This document shows, piece after piece, positions 59,474-64,000 of a stretch of 64,000 bases of DNA. This DNA comes from CBDCPI01 sp965220245. GTDB lineage: Bacteria > Chloroflexota > Dehalococcoidia > Lucifugimonadales > UBA3495. The notes beneath the pieces were generated by a model that was not told the origin of the DNA, searched no databases, and worked only from the letters and a program-made list of their open reading frames with translations. The stretch covers positions 62,001-126,000 of the forward strand of contig CBDCPI010000012.1 of assembly GCA_965220245.1 (NCBI GenBank). The letters run 5' to 3'. Both the position numbers and the translations under genes were made by a program. How positions within the stretch are numbered: position 1 is the first letter of the stretch; each line of letters opens with the position of its first letter.

Positions 59474-60586
59474 GGTCATCACTCGCCGGAAGAAGTCCAA
59501 AGCGTTATCCCCGACAACCTTCTTAACGTCGGTATCGCTGTAGCCCCGCGACAATAGGCCGCGGATAATGTTCTTACCGTCGGCGGGGGATTCCAAGCCG
59601 TTCAGGTAAGGGGCGGGCAACTCCCCTGGCCCGTCTCGGCCCATCATGGTGCGGTGGAACCCCACGTGATCGCCAATGACCGTATCGGTCCCAATGGCCA
59701 CGTGGTCGACCCCCACCAATCGGGCCATGTAGTCGTAGTGGTCCAAGACGCACTCGATGGTCTGCTCCGGGTCGTCGCTGAGGGAATTGGGCACTGCGGT
59801 GATGGCGATTAGCCCGCCCTTGTTGGCGCAGGCCAGAAGCTCCTCATCTTTTCGGGTCCGCCGCACCGGCCGGAGGCCATAAGCGGCGTTGTGGCTGAAA
59901 ACCACCGGCGCCGCAGAGAACTCGATGGCGTCCATGGCCGTCCTGAAAGACGCATGGGAAAGGTCGACGGCCATGCCCAAGTCGTTCATTCGATGGACCA
60001 CCTCAATGCCGAAGTCGCTGAGGCCGCCGTCGTTCCGCTCGTACATCCCGTCGCCGATGTAGTTCTTGCGGAAGTAGGTCAACCCGGCCAAGCGGACTCC
60101 CACGTTGTACAGGGTGTCCACCCGGTCCAATTGATAGCCAATGGCCAGGTGCTCCAAAGTGGGCAGGAAGCCGACCTTGCCCTGCTGCTTGGCCGCCTCA
60201 ATATCGTTGGCGTTGCCGACCTTGACCACGTCCTGTTGCAGGTTCAAGTCGGCCAGCATCATACTAACTTCCGCCAATACGTCGTCATACTCGATAAACG
60301 ACATATCCCGGGCGTTGACCAAGCCCCGGAAAATATTAGCGGTGGTCACCGCCGACCACCCTCCGTGCTTGACCGCTTCGTACCCCCAGCTATAGCTGTT
60401 GGTGCGCAGATAGTCGATAAACAGGCCCATATCTTCGGGCAGCACAAAGGGGTGCTGGTGGACATCGACCATCGTGACTTCCTCGACCAAGCCTTGGAAC
60501 CGGGACTCTTGGGCCGCGTCCAAGGGCACCGTCATCGAGGGTACCCGGTCCACCTGCCTTGCTTGCGGAATTCGGTTTGCTGCCAT
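59471..60586 (-). CDS. Membrane dipeptidase (peptidase M19)
   Basis: 371 residues from ATG 60586 (AAGGA upstream). Zinc ligands of the renal dipeptidase family: V-D-V-H-Q-H near residue 43, Glu in TLEHLAIG, SHASF and VFSHNAAYGLRPV. No signal peptide. The TAA stop lies at the edge of the IS630 element, so the original end may have differed by a few residues. Follows the amidohydrolase gene by 17 nt. Confidence 0.88.
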   Translation of the reverse strand: MAANRIPQARQVDRVPSMTVPLDAAQESRFQGLVEEVTMVDVHQHPFVLPEDMGLFIDYLRTNSYSWGYEAVKHGGWSAVTTANIFRGLVNARDMSFIEYDDVLAEVSMMLADLNLQQDVVKVGNANDIEAAKQQGKVGFLPTLEHLAIGYQLDRVDTLYNVGVRLAGLTYFRKNYIGDGMYERNDGGLSDFGIEVVHRMNDLGMAVDLSHASFRTAMDAIEFSAAPVVFSHNAAYGLRPVRRTRKDEELLACANKGGLIAITAVPNSLSDDPEQTIECVLDHYDYMARLVGVDHVAIGTDTVIGDHVGFHRTMMGRDGPGELPAPYLNGLESPADGKNIIRGLLSRGYSDTDVKKVVGDNALDFFRRVMT

Positions 60587-60603
60587 GTTGGTGTTCCTTA
60601 CGG

Positions 60604-61404
60604 TTACAAGCCGATAAGTTCCCGGGCCGTCTCGCCCAGGATACGTTCCTTGTCTCCATCCGAGACCGATAGCCCCTGAATGAATTCGGAGTCGTCTACT
60701 TGACTGGCCAGAGGGAAGTCGGTGCCGAAGCACACTTTATGGGCGCCGTGCTTGTTGATAATGGTGGTCAACGTCTCGGCCCCCACCTCTTTAATCGAGG
60801 GAGGCCAAGTGGTGTCGATGAAAACGTTTTCTCTGCCGATCAGCTCCCGCTCCGCTTCGTCCAGCATGTAGAAGCCGCCCAAGTGCAAAGCGATCACCTT
60901 CAAGCGGGGGAATTGCCGGACCACGTTCATCACGCGCTCGGGCGCCGAGTAAACGATGTCGCCCGCTTTGGTCTGAGGCCAACGGCCGGTGTGGATTTCC
61001 AGCACCATGTTCTCGCCCATCTCTTCGTACACCGGAAACATGTCCGGGTCGTCGGGATAGAACTGGTTCGCCAGCGGGTGCAGCTTGATTCCCTTGATGC
61101 CATTGTCCCGTAGGCGGCGGACTTCGCCGGCTTTGTCCTCTATGCCGGGATGGATTGCGCCAAAGGGGACCAGCAGGTCGCTTTGGATGCTGATAAGCCA
61201 GTCGTTGGCGCCCCGTACTTGATCTGCCCGCTCCGTTACCCCAAGAACGATGGACTTGTCGACCCCCGAGGCCGTCATGTGGGCTTCGACGGCAGCCACC
61301 GTGCCGGTGGACACCGGCTGGTAGCCAAAGTCGCCGGCCATATTTTCCAATACCACGCCAGCAATCCGGTCGGGCCAGACGTGGGTGTGAACGTCAATCC
61401 TCAT
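60604..61404 (-). CDS. Amidohydrolase 2-family protein
   Basis: 266 residues from ATG 61404 (GGAG 6 nt upstream). TIM barrel with metal motif DVHTHVWPD, GIKLHPLANQF, ALHLGGFYM and FGTDFPLAS. ACMSD-related; likely hydrolase or decarboxylase of a small cyclic or aromatic acid. Operon with the dipeptidase. Confidence 0.9.
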   Translation of the reverse strand: MRIDVHTHVWPDRIAGVVLENMAGDFGYQPVSTGTVAAVEAHMTASGVDKSIVLGVTERADQVRGANDWLISIQSDLLVPFGAIHPGIEDKAGEVRRLRDNGIKGIKLHPLANQFYPDDPDMFPVYEEMGENMVLEIHTGRWPQTKAGDIVYSAPERVMNVVRQFPRLKVIALHLGGFYMLDEAERELIGRENVFIDTTWPPSIKEVGAETLTTIINKHGAHKVCFGTDFPLASQVDDSEFIQGLSVSDGDKERILGETARELIGL

Positions 61405-61439
61405 CAAATGCTCCGTTGTCCAGTTTAAGAGGATGTCTA

Positions 61440-61612
61440 AAAACCAATTATAGCCCGCCCCGTCATTCCGAACGGAGTGAGGAATCTAAAATGCCTGGGC
61501 AGCAGCACGCTCAAGGGATTTAGACCCTTCGCTTTGCTCAGGGTGACAGGTAACCGGCTCAGGGTGACAGGTGACTGGCCACCGGCCACTATCCACTAGC
61601 CATCGGCCACCC
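61440..61612. repeat. Dispersed repeats
   Basis: GTCATTCCGAACGGAGTGAGG and TTTAGACCCTTCGC arms, then GGCTCAGGGTGACAGGTRAC twice and a tandem GGCCAC-rich stretch. No gene. Confidence 0.6.
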
Positions 61613-61613
61613 G

Positions 61614-62549
61614 TCACCCCACCGGAGGAAGCCCTTCGTCCTGGCGCACGTCGTTGATTATCTCCAAGACCCGGGACTCAAAGGGCGGGTACTCCAACTC
61701 GAACTCTCCCAGCAACCGGCTGTTGTCCACTAGGAAGTTGCCCGAATCTTCTCGCCCACCGTCGCTTTCAAAGTTAATCCGGGCATCAGGCAGGAAACCG
61801 CGGACGAGGTCGGCCAAGTCCCCCAAGCTGATGGGGGTACCCCCGGTGTTGTAGATGGGGTAATAGCTGGAATCGGCCAAGGTTACGCGGACGAAGGCCT
61901 CGGCCACATCTTCCACGTGCACCGGCAGCCGCATGTAGTCCTTCTTGGGGAAAGTGACCGGCTGCCCGGCGGCCGGCAAGGTCACGCATTGGACGTGGTC
62001 GGTGGAACCCCGGACTTTGTCCGGACCGGTCACGTTGGCCGGACGGATTCCGGTAATGGACATGCCGTAATTGTTGATGAACTGGGCCGCTTGGAACTCG
62101 TTGAAAATCTTGTGGACCGCGTATTGGCTGGTGCCGTAGGTGGGCTCGTCTTCGTTAACCAACCGCTCGCCGAAATTACTCTGCTGGCCGCTGACGGCCA
62201 CGGAGCTAGCGTAGGTTACCCGGTCCACGCCACAGACCCGGGCGGCTTCGAAGCAGTTGTCCATCCCTAAGACGTTGAGCCGCATCGTAAAGTGCGGCGT
62301 GTCGTCTCCGCTACCCAGCAGGTAGGCTAGGTTCATGATCCGGTCCGGCTCAGCCGCCAACACGGCCTTCACGACGTCCTCGAATTGAGTGATGTCGCCG
62401 TACCGGACGCTCACCCGGTCTTCCAGTCCGGGGAATGAGGCGGCCCTGGGGTTGATGTCCATGCAGACGACGTTCTCGCCGCGTTCGACCAGCCTTCGGA
62501 TTACCCGCGTGCCAATGAATCCGGTGCCGCCCAAGACTAATACTGTCAT
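61614..62549 (-). CDS. NAD-dependent epimerase/dehydratase
   Basis: 311 residues from ATG 62549 (GGGAGG upstream). Extended SDR: VLVLGGTGFIGTRVIRRL, ASSVAVSG, the Tyr-x3-Lys in SQYAVHKIFNEF, and IRPANVTGPDKVRG. Substrate probably a sugar nucleotide or hydroxysteroid-like compound; not assignable. Confidence 0.9.
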   Translation of the reverse strand: MTVLVLGGTGFIGTRVIRRLVERGENVVCMDINPRAASFPGLEDRVSVRYGDITQFEDVVKAVLAAEPDRIMNLAYLLGSGDDTPHFTMRLNVLGMDNCFEAARVCGVDRVTYASSVAVSGQQSNFGERLVNEDEPTYGTSQYAVHKIFNEFQAAQFINNYGMSITGIRPANVTGPDKVRGSTDHVQCVTLPAAGQPVTFPKKDYMRLPVHVEDVAEAFVRVTLADSSYYPIYNTGGTPISLGDLADLVRGFLPDARINFESDGGREDSGNFLVDNSRLLGEFELEYPPFESRVLEIINDVRQDEGLPPVG

Positions 62550-62660
62550 CGCTATCGCCTCCCGCTGAACTTGCTTACTTCGCCGGGATAGATTTACCCA
62601 CCGAGTTACGGCCAACGCAGAGTTGCGACCGGGGCCGAGGACGTTAGAAAAACTAGGTAT

Positions 62661-64000
62661 TCAGCCTGCCGCGTCTCGCAAGGCGTGCCAGATTCTGGTG
62701 GATGTAAGCGGGGTGTCGATGTTCCGCACCCCGGCGGCGGAGAGAGCGTCCATCACCGCGTTGGCCACCGCAACCGGGGCCGCCACCGTGGGCAACTCTC
62801 CGATCCCTTTGACGCCCAAGGGGTTGACCGGCGACGCGGTCTCCGTAAATCCGAGCTTGAAATCAGGCATGTCTTGGGCCAAGGGCATACCGTAGTCCAT
62901 GAAGGTGCTGTTCAACGGCTGGCCGTCGGGGCTGTACCCGGTCACTTCGGTGAGAGCTTGACCCAGTCCTTGGGCCAAAGCGCCGTGTACCTGTCCCTCG
63001 AACAGCACCGGGTTAATCACCTTGCCGCTGTCGTGGACCGCCGCGTAACGCAAGAACTCGACGTTTCCGGTGTCCGGGTCCACCGCTACCACCGCGATGT
63101 GGGCGCCGAAGCCAAAGGGGTTGTTGGGCAAGGTGAACTCGGTCTGAAATTCGAGGCCCGTCTCCTGGCCGGGGGGCAGCCGGTCTGCGTCATGGGCTGC
63201 CGACGCCAACTCGGCGAAAGACATCGCTTGCTCCCGGTCCTGCATGTTGAACACTGTGCCGTTCTCGAAGACCACATCCTCGGGGGAACACTCAAGAATA
63301 TGGCCCGCGACTAGCGCCAATTTCCGGCGGGCTTCCTGTAAGCCCAGGTGCATGGCCGAGCCGCCCACGCTCAATCCCCGGCTGGCAAAGGTCCCCTGCC
63401 CCCACGGGAGGTCATTGGTGTCTCCGTGGAGCAACTCCACCGACTCTATGCTCACTCCAAGCTCATCGGCCGCGATTTGGGCGAAGGTCGTTTCGGTGCC
63501 TTGGCCGTGGGGAGATACCTCGGTATAAACTTTGACTTGCCCGTTGGGCTCTACCTTGACCCGGGCGATGCTGCTCAGCATCGCGCCGCCGCCGCCCGAC
63601 GCTTTGACCACCGTGGCTACGCCGATACCGATCAGAGGGTCGCTGGCCGCTCTCTCCGCCTGAAGGTGACGAAAACGAGAGTACTCGGCCAACTCCAGCG
63701 CTTCATCCAAGGCCGGGGTGTAGTTCCCGGAATCGTAGGTAAGGCCGGTGGCGGTGGTGTAAGGGAAGGCGTCAGACGGGATGAGGTTCTTGCGGCGGAC
63801 TTCCACCGGGTCCAGCCCCAACTCTTGAGCTATCAAGTCGACGGTGCGCTCCATAAAGAACGCGCCTTCAGGACCACCGGCGCCCCGGTACGGTCCGGTG
63901 GAGGGCTTATTGGTAATAACGCTGAGACCCTCCACATCCATGTCGGGGATGGCGTAGGGCCCGGCACAGCGGCGGACAGCGTTGACCGGAGGGCCGGGAG
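62661..64000 (-). CDS. Xanthine dehydrogenase-family molybdopterin-binding subunit (C-terminal part)
   Basis: Open to the window edge; about 446 residues of the C-terminal side are present, and the N-terminus lies beyond 64000. RCAGPYAIPD leads to STGPYRGAGGPEGAFFMERT, the Mo-cofactor loop; the YRGAG form is closer to form II CoxL-like and xanthine/aldehyde hydroxylases than to true CO dehydrogenase (Cys-Ser form). The catalytic Glu region is in IGELPTVAAPVAVANAV. Oxidises aromatic heterocycles, aldehydes or purines; substrate unknown. FAD and FeS subunits are not in view. Confidence 0.92.
   Translation of the reverse strand, partial: PGPPVNAVRRCAGPYAIPDMDVEGLSVITNKPSTGPYRGAGGPEGAFFMERTVDLIAQELGLDPVEVRRKNLIPSDAFPYTTATGLTYDSGNYTPALDEALELAEYSRFRHLQAERAASDPLIGIGVATVVKASGGGGAMLSSIARVKVEPNGQVKVYTEVSPHGQGTETTFAQIAADELGVSIESVELLHGDTNDLPWGQGTFASRGLSVGGSAMHLGLQEARRKLALVAGHILECSPEDVVFENGTVFNMQDREQAMSFAELASAAHDADRLPPGQETGLEFQTEFTLPNNPFGFGAHIAVVAVDPDTGNVEFLRYAAVHDSGKVINPVLFEGQVHGALAQGLGQALTEVTGYSPDGQPLNSTFMDYGMPLAQDMPDFKLGFTETASPVNPLGVKGIGELPTVAAPVAVANAVMDALSAAGVRNIDTPLTSTRIWHALRDAAG

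Noticed and set aside
62661..64000. True carbon monoxide dehydrogenase large subunit (coxL)
   Set aside because: The active loop reads YRGAG, not the Cys-containing form of CO-oxidising enzymes.

Overview
This 64 kb window is a GC-rich bacterial chromosome segment dominated by housekeeping and catabolic genes. No tRNA, rRNA or CRISPR array was seen. The mix suggests an aerobic, uncultivated, SAR202-like or Dehalococcoidia-like Chloroflexota. The pointers are many amidohydrolase, dehydrogenase and molybdenum-hydroxylase genes, heme A synthesis, collagen-like and Ig-like surface proteins, and very many small dispersed palindromic repeats. That taxonomic placement is inference; I could not run any comparison.

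Layout. 0-7 kb (minus strand): a SelW-like gene whose in-frame TGA sits in a CxxU motif, then aroC and aroE (shikimate pathway), a broken small gene, a repeat-bearing membrane protein, valS and an unknown gene just upstream of it. 7.5-9.8 kb (plus): a metallo-beta-lactamase-fold protein and an AT-richer two-gene cassette (ADP-ribosyltransferase-like toxin candidate plus a nucleoside-deoxyribosyltransferase/XRE fusion). 10-13.5 kb (minus): a collagen-like membrane-anchored protein and a large secreted Ig/TIG-repeat protein. 13.5-15 kb: a long intergenic stretch with a candidate ~100 nt small RNA and a GIY-YIG element broken by a MITE-like insertion. 15-28 kb (mostly minus): MFS and ABC exporters, the E1 alpha/beta pair of a 2-oxoacid dehydrogenase, a SAM hydrolase, secG, gatB, an alpha/beta hydrolase and sucCD. 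28-36 kb: HpcH/HpaI aldolase, hflK-hflC, ftsH and gltA. 36-45 kb: an insertion hot spot, a 298 bp tandem duplication, an MFS transporter, aldo/keto reductase, RidA, a 3-hydroxyisobutyrate-dehydrogenase relative, an amidohydrolase, an Asp-box propeller and gamma-glutamyltransferase. 45-58 kb: a second GIY-YIG element, PIN/TRAM protein, ispD, SDR, aspartic protease, lipoproteins, an ABC-2 exporter, tandem HEPN/PaREP1-like genes, a Uma2 protein, ctaA-ctaB and a VOC protein. 58-64 kb (minus): an IS630-type insertion sequence, M19 dipeptidase, amidohydrolase, NAD-dependent epimerase and the C-terminal part of a molybdopterin hydroxylase.

How the genes fit together. Central carbon metabolism is represented by E1 alpha/beta, citrate synthase and succinyl-CoA ligase. 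Aromatic amino acid, isoprenoid (ispD) and heme A steps give biosynthesis. FtsH with HflK/HflC gives membrane protein quality control, and SecG gives export. The catabolic genes of 28-29 kb, 38-45 kb and 59-64 kb look like broad use of organic acids, peptides and aromatic or heterocyclic compounds.

The observations most worth a second look are the candidate selenoprotein, the toxin-like cassette, the promoter-terminator-bounded small RNA, a 69 bp element at the same distance upstream of two promoters, and the families of MITE-like and GIY-YIG elements with visible target duplications.
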